DNA of 56,787 bases. It comes from CAVALG01 sp963589585. Its GTDB lineage: Bacteria; Bacillota; Clostridia; Oscillospirales; Acutalibacteraceae. The notes under the pieces are model-generated. The model ran no database searches, had not been told where the DNA came from, and worked only from the letters and a program-made list of their open reading frames with translations. Both the position numbers and the translations under genes were made by a program. The stretch's first letter is position 1. Every line of letters starts with the position of its first letter. The stretch covers positions 1-56,787 of the forward strand of contig CAVALG010000037.1 in assembly GCA_963589585.1 (NCBI GenBank), read 5' to 3'. This document shows positions 1 through 7,930 of the stretch, in pieces.

Positions 1-844
1 TCATTATAACCTCGGTATGGTCGCTGCCGATATAATCCGCAACCTGTTTGGCATATTTAAGGTCAATTGCGTCCTCGCTCATACCTATGGCAAAGGTGCG
101 TATGGGCTTTTCAGACCTCTTTTGCGCTATGGCGCACACAAGCGATGAATCCAATCCGCCCGAAAGCAGGAAGCCTACCTTTGCATCGGATACCAGGCGT
201 TTATCCACACCGGCAACCAATTTATCGTGAATGTTCCTGCAAACGGTATCCAAATCGTCATGGCAAACTTTATCTACCGCCGCAATATCGCGGTAGCAGA
301 CAAACTTGCCGCCTTTATAATAATGCCCCGGAGGGAACGGCATAATTTTTTTGCAAAGACCGACAAGGTTTTTCGGTTCGCTTGCAAAAACAACAGCATC
401 TTTTTTATCATAACCGTAATAAAGCGGACGAATACCTATCGGGTCGCGGGCGGCGATAAATTCTTTAGCCTCGCCGTCATATATTATCATGGCAAACTCG
501 GCGTCCAGCATTGCGAACATATCCGTGCCGTACTCGCGGTACATAGGCAAAAGTATCTCGCAGTCCGAGCCGCTTTTAAACTCATATTTTTTTGCAAGTT
601 CCGCCTTGATTTTTTCAAACCCGTATATTTCGCCGTTGCAAACAACATAACTGTCGCCCAGGCGGAAAGGCTGCATCCCTTCGGGAGTCAGCCCCATAAT
701 TGCAAGGCGGTGAAACCCTAAAATGCCGCTGCCCGTATCAACAATCCGGCTGTCGTCCGGACCGCGTGATACGGTTTTTAAAAATCCTTTTTTAAATTCT
801 TTAATCGCTGCTGCTTTATCGCAATAACCCATAATTGAACACAT
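1..844 (-). CDS. asnB: Asparagine synthase, glutamine-hydrolysing (partial, C-terminus off window)
   Basis: Reading leftwards from ATG at 844-842 gives MCSIMGYCD..., a glutamine amidotransferase class II start with the catalytic Cys at position 2 after Met removal. Further on come the amidotransferase signature RGPDDSRIVD, the NGEIYGFEK region and, about residue 250, the ATP-pyrophosphatase motif LLSGGLDSSLV. Together these identify AsnB, which converts aspartate to asparagine using glutamine nitrogen and ATP. A GGAGG Shine-Dalgarno lies 8 bases before the ATG. About 281 codons are inside the window; the rest of the synthase domain lies beyond base 1. It follows amt and glnN on the same strand and is preceded by a T-box leader, so asparagine supply probably controls it. 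Confidence 0.93.
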   Translation of the reverse strand, partial: MCSIMGYCDKAAAIKEFKKGFLKTVSRGPDDSRIVDTGSGILGFHRLAIMGLTPEGMQPFRLGDSYVVCNGEIYGFEKIKAELAKKYEFKSGSDCEILLPMYREYGTDMFAMLDAEFAMIIYDGEAKEFIAARDPIGIRPLYYGYDKKDAVVFASEPKNLVGLCKKIMPFPPGHYYKGGKFVCYRDIAAVDKVCHDDLDTVCRNIHDKLVAGVDKRLVSDAKVGFLLSGGLDSSLVCAIAQKRSEKPIRTFAIGMSEDAIDLKYAKQVADYIGSDHTEVIM

Positions 845-869
845 AATAAATTCCTCCGATATATTTCAG

Positions 870-1165
870 CTTTCAATAGGGCAAGCGCTGTAGCTCGCGG
901 TACCACCTATCTTTTTTCTTCATTCGGCCTCATTGAAATAAGGCTTATCCCCTGTAACGGTGGGTCTCCGTCTTCCCTACTGCGGCTTGTTTGCCTTTTC
1001 GGGTTGCGGCTTATCGGGTGTTATTCACCGTATCCGACGTATGCGGCTCACACCGTTCCGCACTCGCTTTGACTGTTAAAATACGGTTACTTCTCCCGAC
1101 TCAAATGCCTTTATTATGCCCAAATGCGGGGCGCAGTGTTTACGCCTGCGCTCCGCTTTTGCATT
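870..1165 (-). promoter_or_regulatory. T-box leader of asnB (probably tRNA-Asn responsive)
   Basis: On the minus strand the leader contains the T-box core GGTGGTACCGCG (897-908), which pairs with the NCCA end of uncharged tRNA. The core sits in a hairpin spanning 876-910 whose arms are ATAGG/CCTAT and GCGAGC/GCTTGC. Upstream is about 250 bases of folded leader of T-box size. A candidate specifier AAC (Asn codon) followed by A lies at 1077-1075, which agrees with the asparagine synthase downstream. I did not find a clear U-tract after the hairpin, so whether termination or translation is controlled is open. No separate promoter was identified; amt ends only about 10 bases upstream. Confidence 0.85.
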
Positions 1166-1175
1166 ATCAAACTGA

Positions 1176-2894
1176 TTATTCTACATCCTGAAGCGCATCA
1201 TACCCCTCTTCACCGGTACGGACTTTTATGACATTTTCAACATCATAAACAAATATCTTGCCGTCGCCGATGTGACCCGTGTAAAGTACTTTCTTTGCGG
1301 TATCAATAACGCTCTGAACAGGAACTTTTGAAACAACTATATCAACCTGAACCTTAGGCAGGAGGTTGGTTTCAACCTGAACGCCTCGGTAATATTCGGG
1401 TTTACCTTTCTGCTGACCGTAACCCATTACGTGAGATACCGTCATACCGGTAATACCGAGGGTGCTCATTGCGGCTTTAAGCGCATAGAGTTTTTCTTCT
1501 TTGCAGACTATTTCGACCTTCGTAAACTTAGGTGTTGTTCCGTCGCTGAAAGCGGGAACTTTCTTGACCGTAACCGCTTCGGCAACCGGTGTATCTCCCG
1601 TAACCGCAGGAACAGGTTCATCCTCACCGTCAACATATTCTTCGGGGACGGTTGCAAAGCCCGCGTATGCGGTAAGCAAGCCGTGTTCCGAAACATCAAG
1701 ACCTGCGATTTCTTCTTCGGGCGTTACGCGAAGCCCTATTGTATGTTTAATTATAAAGAATACAATTGTGATAATAACAGCGACATATACGGCTACCGAA
1801 ACAACGCCAAGCGCCTGAACACCCAAAAAGTGCCATCCGCCGCCGTAAAAAAGTCCTTTTTCGGTAGTAACTCCCGTGGCGAACAGCCCCGTGAGTATTG
1901 TTCCGACCGAGCCGCAAACACCGTGAACCGATATCGCTCCCACAGGGTCGTCAACCTTGGCTACTTTATCAAAGAACTCAACGGCAAGAACGATAAGGAT
2001 GCCGAACACAACGCCCATTATTGCCGCGCCGAGCGGAGATATCGCGTCGCACCCTGCCGTTACGCCTACAAGACCCGCAAGAGCCGCATTATATGTCATA
2101 GAAACATCAGGCTTTTTGTATCTTATCCAGGTAAAGATAAGGGTTGTGCAGCAGGCAACCGCGGCAGACATATTGGTGTTGAAGAAAATGCGTCCGGCTG
2201 ATTTCACGGCAGCGTCGCTGTCCATTGCAACGGTTGAAGCGCCGTTGAAACCGAACCAGCAGAACCAAAGAATAAACACGCCGAGTGCGGCAAATGTAAG
2301 GTTGTGACCGAGTATTGCTCTCGGTTTGCCTTTTTTGTCGTATTTACCGATTCTGGGCCCTAAGTATGCCGCGCCGATCAGAGCGCATATACCGCCAACC
2401 ATATGTACCGCGGTAGAACCCGCAAAATCGTGGAAACCGAGTTCGGCGAGCCAACCGCCGCCCCATATCCAGTGACCGGAAATAGGATAAATTATAAGCG
2501 AAATTGCAGCCGAATAAACACAGTAAGCACTGAATTTAGTTCTTTCCGCCATTGCGCCCGAAACTATTGTTGCGGAGGTTGCACAGAAAACGGTCTGGAA
2601 GATCGCATACGCCCAAAGCGGAACGCCTGCCGGCAATATGCTGCTGTAATCTTTACATATCATCGGGTCGATCCACCCGAAAAGCGCTGTACCCGTACCG
2701 AACATTATTCCGTAGCCGAAAAGCCAGAAACAAGGCGTGCCGATACAGAAGTCCATAAGGTTTTTCATAAGGATGTTACCGGTATTTTTGGCTCTTGTAA
2801 AACCGGCTTCGCACATTGAGAAGCCCGCCTGCATAAAGAACACCAACGCTGCACCGAGCAGCACCCATATCGTGTTTACCGAACTTAAAGTCAT
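1176..2894 (-). CDS. amt: Ammonium transporter fused to a C-terminal PII signalling domain
   Basis: A 572-residue Amt/MEP/Rh channel for ammonium uptake. Residues 1 to about 410 carry the eleven-helix Amt fold (MQAGFSMCEAGFTRAKN near the N-terminus, the AGSTAVHMVGG and SVHGVCGS histidine-bearing stretches). After a linker rich in E, V, P and T, residues 457-572 form a complete PII (GlnB/GlnK) domain: T-loop GYGQQKGKPEYYRG with the modifiable Tyr position kept, B-loop TGHIGDGKIF and C-loop RTGEE. PII normally is a separate trimer that plugs the Amt pore when 2-oxoglutarate is low; here both trimers would be covalently linked. The start has AAGGAGGAG just upstream. Only 17 bases separate it from glnN, so the two are surely one operon. 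Confidence 0.95.
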   Translation of the reverse strand: MTLSSVNTIWVLLGAALVFFMQAGFSMCEAGFTRAKNTGNILMKNLMDFCIGTPCFWLFGYGIMFGTGTALFGWIDPMICKDYSSILPAGVPLWAYAIFQTVFCATSATIVSGAMAERTKFSAYCVYSAAISLIIYPISGHWIWGGGWLAELGFHDFAGSTAVHMVGGICALIGAAYLGPRIGKYDKKGKPRAILGHNLTFAALGVFILWFCWFGFNGASTVAMDSDAAVKSAGRIFFNTNMSAAVACCTTLIFTWIRYKKPDVSMTYNAALAGLVGVTAGCDAISPLGAAIMGVVFGILIVLAVEFFDKVAKVDDPVGAISVHGVCGSVGTILTGLFATGVTTEKGLFYGGGWHFLGVQALGVVSVAVYVAVIITIVFFIIKHTIGLRVTPEEEIAGLDVSEHGLLTAYAGFATVPEEYVDGEDEPVPAVTGDTPVAEAVTVKKVPAFSDGTTPKFTKVEIVCKEEKLYALKAAMSTLGITGMTVSHVMGYGQQKGKPEYYRGVQVETNLLPKVQVDIVVSKVPVQSVIDTAKKVLYTGHIGDGKIFVYDVENVIKVRTGEEGYDALQDVE

Positions 2895-2911
2895 TTTTTA
2901 CTCCTCCTTTT

Positions 2912-5008
2912 TTATTTCACGCTGAACAGCAGTTTTTCATAGGTCGGGAACGGCCAGTATTTTTCGGCTGTGAGCGTTTCTGCCTCATCACATACAACAC
3001 GAAGTTCAGCCATTTTTTGCAATACTTCATCGCGTGTCATATTTGCGGCTTCGGTTATATCCTCAACCGTCCGGTACTTGATAAGCACATCTTCAAGCGC
3101 TGTAACGGCGTCGTAGATTTCATCGGTAAGGGTTGAAAGTTTAAGTATAACCGTCTTTTCGTATTTAGCGCCTGCGCCGGGCACTACCGAGGTTTTAACG
3201 GCACAGGTGTCTGCAAGCGCTTTAACATATTCCTCAATTGCGGGAATTATCTGTTTTTTCGCCATATCCACCATTGTTAAAGCCTCAATGTTAACGGTCT
3301 TGCAATAGTTATCAAGCATTATTTCATAACGCGATTCTATTTCGGGAACCGAGAACACCTTGTGCGCGGTAAGCATATCAACATTCTTTTTATCAAGAAG
3401 TTTCGGCAGCGCATCGGGTGTTGTACGCAGGTTGAGCAAACCTCTTTTTTCGGTTGCTTCCTTGATCCACGCGTCATCATAACCGTTACCGTTAAATATA
3501 ATGCGTTTGTGGTCTTTAATGGTTTTCTTGATCATATCATGAAGGGCAACTTCAAAATCTTCCGCTTTTTCAAGCCTGTCTGCATAAATTTTAAGAGATT
3601 CCGCAACCGCGGCGTTAAGCATTATGTTCGCGCAGGCAATACTGTTTGAAGAACCGAGCATTCTGAACTCAAACTTATTACCGGTAAAGGCAAACGGCGA
3701 AGTGCGGTTACGGTCGGTGTTGTCCTTCGTGAATTTAGGCAATACGTGAACACCCAGTTTCATAACCGTTTTTTCGGTTCCGCTGTACGGAATGTCCTTC
3801 TCTATTGCGTCAAGCACTGCGGTAAGTTCATCGCCGAGGAACATTGAAATAACCGCCGGAGGCGCCTCGTTAGCACCCAATCTGTGGTCGTTCCCCGCTG
3901 TTGCAACGGACAGTCTTAACAGATCCTGATAATCGTCTACCGCTTTAATGACCGCGCACAGAAAGAGCAGGAACTGCGCGTTCTCGTACGGTGTTTCACC
4001 GGGGGTAAGGAGGTTTACTCCGGTATCGGTGGCAATTGACCAGTTGTTGTGTTTACCGCTGCCGTTTACACCCGCAAAAGGTTTTTCGTGAAGCAGGCAA
4101 ACCATACCGTGCTTTGCCGCAACCTTTTGCATTATCTCCATTGTCAGCTGGTTGTGGTCGGTTGCTATGTTGGTGGTGGAATATATGGGCGCTAACTCGT
4201 GCTGCGCCGGCGCAACCTCGTTATGTTCTGTTTTTGCAAGTATTCCGAGTTTCCATAATTCCTCGTTAAGATCCGCCATGTAAGCCGCGACCCTCGGCTT
4301 AATAACGCCGAAATAGTGGTCGTCAAGTTCCTGTCCCTTTGGCGGCTTTGCACCGAACAAAGTCCTGCCGGTAAGTTTAAGGTCTTCCCTTTTTTCGTAA
4401 ACTTCTTTATCAACAAGGAAATATTCCTGTTCCGGTCCTACGGAAGTGCGAACGCATTTTACATCGGTATTGCCGAACAGTTTAAGAATACGCATTGCCT
4501 GCTTGCTGAGCGCCTCCATTGAACGAAGCAGCGGCGTTTTTTTATCAAGCGCCTCACCGCCGTAGGAACAGAACGCAGTAGGTATACAAAGGGTTTTATC
4601 CTTTATAAATGCGTATGAAGTCGGGTCCCATGCGGTATAACCCCTTGCCTCAAACGTAGCCCTGAGTCCGCCTGACGGAAAAGACGATGCGTCCGGTTCC
4701 CCTTTAATAAGTTCTTTGCCCGAAAACTCCATAAGCACCCTGCCGTCGGGAGCCGGCGAAATGAAACTGTCGTGTTTTTCGGCGGTAATTCCGGTAAGCG
4801 GTTGGAACCAATGGGTAAAATGCGTTGCACCGTGAGCAACCGCCCATTCTTTCATAGCCTCGGCAACGGCGTTGGCAACATCGGTCTTTAAACTTGCGCC
4901 TTCGTCTATCGTCTTTTTAAGCGACTTGTAAACGTCGGCTGACAAATTGGCTTTCATCACCCTGTCGTCAAATACCAAACTTCCGAAATAATCAGATACT
5001 GTTTTCAT
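2912..5008 (-). CDS. glnN: Glutamine synthetase, type III
   Basis: A 698-residue protein matching the long GlnN (GSIII) class in length and sequence, not the ~450-residue GlnA. It ligates ammonium to glutamate with ATP. Recognisable stretches include MKTVSDYFGSLVFDDRVM at the start, GPEQEYFLVDKEVY (the metal-binding ExE region, about residue 195), the TEHNEVAPAQHELAPIY block, and the glutamate/ATP loop GVNGSGKHNNWS. GSIII enzymes are typical of Bacteroidetes, some cyanobacteria and Clostridia. The ATG at 5008 is preceded by AAGGAGTG. It is the first gene of glnN-amt and has its own consensus promoter and structured leader. Confidence 0.97.
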   Translation of the reverse strand: MKTVSDYFGSLVFDDRVMKANLSADVYKSLKKTIDEGASLKTDVANAVAEAMKEWAVAHGATHFTHWFQPLTGITAEKHDSFISPAPDGRVLMEFSGKELIKGEPDASSFPSGGLRATFEARGYTAWDPTSYAFIKDKTLCIPTAFCSYGGEALDKKTPLLRSMEALSKQAMRILKLFGNTDVKCVRTSVGPEQEYFLVDKEVYEKREDLKLTGRTLFGAKPPKGQELDDHYFGVIKPRVAAYMADLNEELWKLGILAKTEHNEVAPAQHELAPIYSTTNIATDHNQLTMEIMQKVAAKHGMVCLLHEKPFAGVNGSGKHNNWSIATDTGVNLLTPGETPYENAQFLLFLCAVIKAVDDYQDLLRLSVATAGNDHRLGANEAPPAVISMFLGDELTAVLDAIEKDIPYSGTEKTVMKLGVHVLPKFTKDNTDRNRTSPFAFTGNKFEFRMLGSSNSIACANIMLNAAVAESLKIYADRLEKAEDFEVALHDMIKKTIKDHKRIIFNGNGYDDAWIKEATEKRGLLNLRTTPDALPKLLDKKNVDMLTAHKVFSVPEIESRYEIMLDNYCKTVNIEALTMVDMAKKQIIPAIEEYVKALADTCAVKTSVVPGAGAKYEKTVILKLSTLTDEIYDAVTALEDVLIKYRTVEDITEAANMTRDEVLQKMAELRVVCDEAETLTAEKYWPFPTYEKLLFSVK

Positions 5009-5036
5009 TTGCTTTCACTCCTTAAATACAAAGCGG

Positions 5037-5082
5037 GGCAACGGGTCTTAGGGATAAAATATCCGTCCAAGACTCCGTTGCC
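5037..5082 (-). promoter_or_regulatory. Leader hairpin ahead of the glnN ribosome-binding site
   Basis: In the transcript the arms GGCAACGG and CCGTTGCC pair perfectly, enclosing further pairs GTCTT/AAGAC and GGAT/ATCC, so this is one long stem of about 17 pairs with a short A/T loop. It ends about 30 bases before the glnN start. It has no U-tract, so it is not a simple terminator. Its position after an attenuator-like hairpin suggests RNA-level control, for example by an ANTAR-type protein as is known for clostridial nitrogen genes; that is inference. Confidence 0.6.
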
Positions 5083-5114
5083 CTGCTTCAATTTTATTTA
5101 ATTAAAATAGATTT

Positions 5115-5159
5115 AAAATACAAAAGGCGCCTGACAGTTCTGCCGAACTTCAAGACGCC
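5115..5159 (-). terminator. Attenuator-like hairpin in the glnN leader
   Basis: On the minus strand a stem GGCGTCTTG/CAGGCGCC (one bulge and a U-G pair) is topped by AGTTC-GGCA-GAACT, at 5126-5159. It is followed at once by the U-rich stretch TTTTGTATTTT (5115-5125). It starts only some 20 bases after the predicted transcription start of the consensus promoter, so it would stop nearly all transcription unless relieved. That is the layout of a regulated attenuator rather than of a terminator closing an upstream gene, because the nearest upstream gene is divergent. Confidence 0.65.
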
Positions 5160-5177
5160 CTTGCCTTTATGTTGGCT

Positions 5178-5206
5178 ATTATACATTTGCCTGCCGTGTT
5201 TGTCAA
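5178..5206 (-). promoter_or_regulatory. Sigma-70-type promoter of glnN-amt
   Basis: On the minus strand a perfect -35 TTGACA (5206-5201) and a perfect -10 TATAAT (5183-5178) are separated by exactly 17 bases. So strong a promoter with an attenuator directly behind it fits control after initiation. Confidence 0.88.
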
Positions 5207-5294
5207 GATGTTTTTAAAATTTTGTCATAATTTAACCGTACAGCCTGAAATTACGCAATTTTTTGTTAAATATAAATAAAATAGACTGTTTTCT

Positions 5295-5323
5295 TTGACT
5301 TTTACGCTTTAATATGTTAAAAT
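5295..5323 (+). promoter_or_regulatory. Promoter of the yerC-methyltransferase operon
   Basis: TTGACT (5295-5300) and TAAAAT (5318-5323) are separated by 17 bases, about 40 bases before the YerC start. It is divergent from the glnN promoter; the two -35 boxes are about 90 bases apart. Confidence 0.7.
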
Positions 5324-5362
5324 GTACGGGTGATATGAATAATTTAAGAGGTGATATTAAAA

Positions 5363-5668
5363 ATGGAAGCAGATGAAAGCAAAAACGCAAAATTACTGTA
5401 CAAAGCGGTTCTTACTCTTGAAACCGAGGAAGATTGCAAAGCATTTTTTGAAGATGTTTGCACAATTAAAGAAGTTCAGTCGATAGCACAGCGTTTTGCC
5501 GTTGCGAAAATGCTTATAGACGGCAAGGTGTATAATGATATTGCCGCAAAAACAGGTGCCAGCACCGCGACTATAAGCCGCGTCAGCCGCGCTTTGTTTT
5601 ACGGAAACAACGCCTATACAAAGGCATTCGGCAAAATGGCGGAACAGAATAAAGAGGATAATAAATGA
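5363..5668 (+). CDS. yerC: YerC/YecD family TrpR-related protein
   Basis: A 101-residue, probably DNA-binding protein of the TrpR superfamily. The core CTIKEVQSIAQRFAVAKML and the helix-turn-helix IAAKTGASTATISRVSRAL (about residues 55-80) match the YerC/YecD family of Firmicutes. A GTG at 5351 is in frame, but its Shine-Dalgarno would abut it. The ATG at 5363 sits 9 bases behind AGAGGTG and is the better start. Its stop overlaps the next ATG (ATGA), so it is translationally coupled to the methyltransferase. The regulatory target is not visible. Confidence 0.88.
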   Translation: MEADESKNAKLLYKAVLTLETEEDCKAFFEDVCTIKEVQSIAQRFAVAKMLIDGKVYNDIAAKTGASTATISRVSRALFYGNNAYTKAFGKMAEQNKEDNK

Positions 5669-6417
5669 GTTACAATGTTCTTGCAAATTATTATGACAGT
5701 ATGACCGATGATATGGAGTATGAGCGGCGTGCCGAATATATGTTGAGCCTGTTTTTGAAATATGACCGTGAACCTACCGTACTGCTGGACGCAGCCTGCG
5801 GAACAGGCGCTTTTTCGCTCATTTTTGCCGAACGCGGAATGTACGTTGCCGGCGTTGATGTATCGTCCGATATGTTGGCAGGGGCGCAAAGAAAGGCAGA
5901 TTATGTACAGGAAGAGAACGTTATGTTTTTGTGCCAACCGCTGCAAAGACTTAAACTTCACGGAACGGTGGACGGCGCGATTTGCTGCATAGACAGCCTC
6001 AACCATATAGTCAGGGCTGACATCCTAAAAAAAGCATTTGAAAGAATAGCCTTGTTTTTGGAACCCGGGCGGCTTTTTATTTTTGACGTAAACACCGAAT
6101 ACAAGCACAGGCACATCTTATCGGGTCAATGCTTTACAGCCGAAGACTATAAAACGCTTTGCGTCTGGCAATGTTCGGAATGTAACAAAAACGGCGTTGT
6201 GGAAATATATCTTGATTTTTTCACGGAACTTGAAAACGGACTTTACAAAAGGCAGAGCGAAGATTTCAAAGAGCGAGCCTACAGCGTGGACGAATTAAAA
6301 CAAATGCTCAGCGAGGCAGGGCTTGAAACAGTGGCTGTGCTTGGCGATATGTCATACAAAAAGCCCAAAGAGGATGAGCAGCGGATTTATTTTGTTACAA
6401 GAAGATCGGTACAGTAA
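5665..6417 (+). CDS. Class I SAM-dependent methyltransferase
   Basis: A 250-residue soluble methyltransferase. Motif I (SAM-binding glycine loop) reads LLDAACGTGAFS at about residues 39-50, followed by the acidic residue of motif II in VAGVDVSSDML. The motif IV region is VDGAICCIDSLNHI. The substrate cannot be told from sequence; relatives are annotated as methyltransferase domain 25/11 proteins. It overlaps yerC by 4 bases and is followed 29 bases later by Hsp33, so these three are probably one transcript. Confidence 0.88.
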   Translation: MSYNVLANYYDSMTDDMEYERRAEYMLSLFLKYDREPTVLLDAACGTGAFSLIFAERGMYVAGVDVSSDMLAGAQRKADYVQEENVMFLCQPLQRLKLHGTVDGAICCIDSLNHIVRADILKKAFERIALFLEPGRLFIFDVNTEYKHRHILSGQCFTAEDYKTLCVWQCSECNKNGVVEIYLDFFTELENGLYKRQSEDFKERAYSVDELKQMLSEAGLETVAVLGDMSYKKPKEDEQRIYFVTRRSVQ

Positions 6418-6446
6418 TTAATGATTTATAAATCGGGAGAAAGACA

Positions 6447-7343
6447 ATGGGAAAACTTATAAGATGTATAACAAGCGACGGTGCGGTTGCGGTTACGGCA
6501 ATAGACTCCACCGACATTGTAAATAAAGCCGAACAGATACATAAAACGAGCGCGGTCGTAACCGCTGCTTTGGGCAGACTTTTAACGGCTGCAAGTATGA
6601 TGGGCGCAGCTTTAAAGACCAAAGACGGCAGCATTACCGTGCGTGTGTCGGGCGGCGGACCGGCAGGCAGCGTAATTGCCGTATCGGACGCTGACGGCAA
6701 CGTGCGCGGATATGTCCAAAACTCCGTGGTTGAATTGCCGCTTAACGCCAAGGGGAAACTTGATGTGGGCAGTGCAGTGGGTAAGGACGGCACATTGTAC
6801 GTAATAAAGGATTTAGGACTTGATAAGCCGTATAACGGTCAGGTTCCGCTGGTTTCGGGCGAAATTGCCGAAGATATAACTTCATATTACGCCCTGAGTG
6901 AACAGATACCCACCGTCTGCGCGCTCGGCGTTCTTGTAAACCCCGACCTTACGGTTAAGGCAGAAGGCGGCTACATTATACAACTGCTTCCCGGCGCCGA
7001 CGACGCAACGATCGACAAACTTGAAAAAGGTCTGGAAGGCGTGCCGCCCGTTACCGAAATGCTGAGCAGCGGTAAAACCCCGAAGGAAATAGTTGAAATT
7101 GCGCTTGGAACTTTCGATACCGAGGTTCTTTATGAACAAGAGGTATCATATAAATGTAATTGCAGCCGCGCAAGGGTCGAGCGTGCATTGGTCGGCGTCG
7201 GCCGTAAGGAACTCGGAAAAATGATTGAAGAGGACGGCGGGGCTGATGTTTCCTGCCATTTTTGCAACAGGTCTTATCATTTTGACGCGCGCGACCTTGA
7301 AACCCTGTTGAAAAAGAGTTGTGCTCAACAGAAACAACACTAA
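6447..7343 (+). CDS. hslO: Hsp33 redox-regulated holdase chaperone
   Basis: A 298-residue protein of the usual Hsp33 length. The N-terminal domain contains SVIAVSDADGNVRGYVQNS and the family phrase KDLGLDKPYNGQVPLVSGEI. The C-terminal redox switch has CNC (about residues 237-239) and CHFC (about 270-273), the CxC...CxxC zinc ligands whose oxidation activates the chaperone to hold unfolded proteins under oxidative stress. The ATG has GGGAGAAAGAC before it. It is the last gene before the tRNA operon. Confidence 0.97.
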   Translation: MGKLIRCITSDGAVAVTAIDSTDIVNKAEQIHKTSAVVTAALGRLLTAASMMGAALKTKDGSITVRVSGGGPAGSVIAVSDADGNVRGYVQNSVVELPLNAKGKLDVGSAVGKDGTLYVIKDLGLDKPYNGQVPLVSGEIAEDITSYYALSEQIPTVCALGVLVNPDLTVKAEGGYIIQLLPGADDATIDKLEKGLEGVPPVTEMLSSGKTPKEIVEIALGTFDTEVLYEQEVSYKCNCSRARVERALVGVGRKELGKMIEEDGGADVSCHFCNRSYHFDARDLETLLKKSCAQQKQH

Positions 7344-7382
7344 GATCAATTTTAAATATTTTGAATTTTTTTAAAAAAAGTA

Positions 7383-7414
7383 TTGACAAATATGATATGG
7401 TATGATAATATAAT
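7383..7414 (+). promoter_or_regulatory. Promoter of the five-tRNA operon
   Basis: A consensus -35 TTGACA (7383-7388) is followed by an A/T-rich stretch with overlapping -10 choices: GATAAT at 7404-7409 (15-base spacer) or TATAAT at 7409-7414 (20-base spacer). The first tRNA begins about 40 bases downstream. Confidence 0.65.
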
Positions 7415-7450
7415 CAAGTCGCTAACGGAAGCATCCGGGTGGCACGGTGT

Positions 7451-7526
7451 GGGAGCATAGCTCAGCTGGGAGAGCATCTGCCTTACAAGCAGAGGGTCAC
7501 AGGTTCGAGCCCTGTTGTTCCCACCA
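7451..7526 (+). tRNA. tRNA-Val (anticodon TAC)
   Basis: Cloverleaf with acceptor GGGAGCA paired to TGTTCCC, D-arm AGCTCAGCTGGGAGAGC, anticodon loop CTTACAA giving TAC, T-arm with GGTTCGAGCC, and an encoded CCA. Confidence 0.96.
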
Positions 7527-7528
7527 AT

Positions 7529-7605
7529 GGCCTGGTAGTTCAGCTGGTTAGAACGCTAGCCTGTCACGCTAGAGGTCGTGGGTTCGAGCCCCATCCAGGT
7601 CGCCA
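7529..7605 (+). tRNA. tRNA-Asp (anticodon GTC)
   Basis: Acceptor GGCCTGG pairs with CCAGGTC, anticodon loop CTGTCAC gives GTC, T-arm GGGTTCGAGCCCC, discriminator G and encoded CCA. It starts 2 bases after tRNA-Val. Confidence 0.96.
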
Positions 7606-7608
7606 AAT

Positions 7609-7684
<76 letters not shown>

Positions 7685-7689
7685 TTTTT

Positions 7690-7765
7690 GCGGATTTAGC
7701 TCATCTGGTAGAGCGCCACCTTGCCAAGGTGGAGGTAGCGAGTTCGAGCCTCGTAATCCGCTCCA
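7690..7765 (+). tRNA. tRNA-Gly (anticodon GCC)
   Basis: Acceptor GCGGATT pairs with AATCCGC, anticodon loop TTGCCAA gives GCC, T-loop AGTTCGAGCCT, discriminator T and encoded CCA. Confidence 0.96.
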
Positions 7766-7769
7766 ATTC

Positions 7770-7805
7770 AAAGGACGCTTAAACTGAAAATTTTAAGCGT
7801 CCTTT
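7770..7805 (+). terminator. Palindrome between tRNA-Gly and tRNA-Cys
   Basis: Arms AAAGGACGCTTAAA and TTTAAGCGTCCTTT form a 14-pair stem with an 8-base loop. There is no proper U-tract after it, so it may be a processing site or a weak terminator separating tRNA-Cys from the first four tRNAs. Confidence 0.5.
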
Positions 7806-7819
7806 AATAACAAGTAAAC

Positions 7820-7894
<75 letters not shown>

Positions 7895-7900
7895 TGAAAA

Positions 7901-7929
7901 AAGCAATTGCAAAGAGCAATTGCTTTTTT
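7901..7929 (+). terminator. Terminator of the tRNA operon
   Basis: GCAATTGC, a 5-base loop and a second GCAATTGC form a perfect stem followed by six T, directly after the tRNA-Cys CCA. Confidence 0.9.
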
Positions 7930-7930
7930 C

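Noticed and set aside
1431..2201. Long plus-strand frame opposite amt
   Set aside because: It has no family resemblance, its residue mix is that of an antisense shadow, and amt is unmistakable on the other strand.
5037..5159. glnA-type glutamine riboswitch
   Set aside because: Although glutamine-related and containing GGACGG, the conserved bases of the glnA RNA class as I know them are not arranged correctly and the known class is cyanobacterial/marine.
5262..5280. Second Rex-like site (TTGTTAAATAT...) near the glnN promoter
   Set aside because: Only the left half-site matches; the right half lacks TTAACAA.
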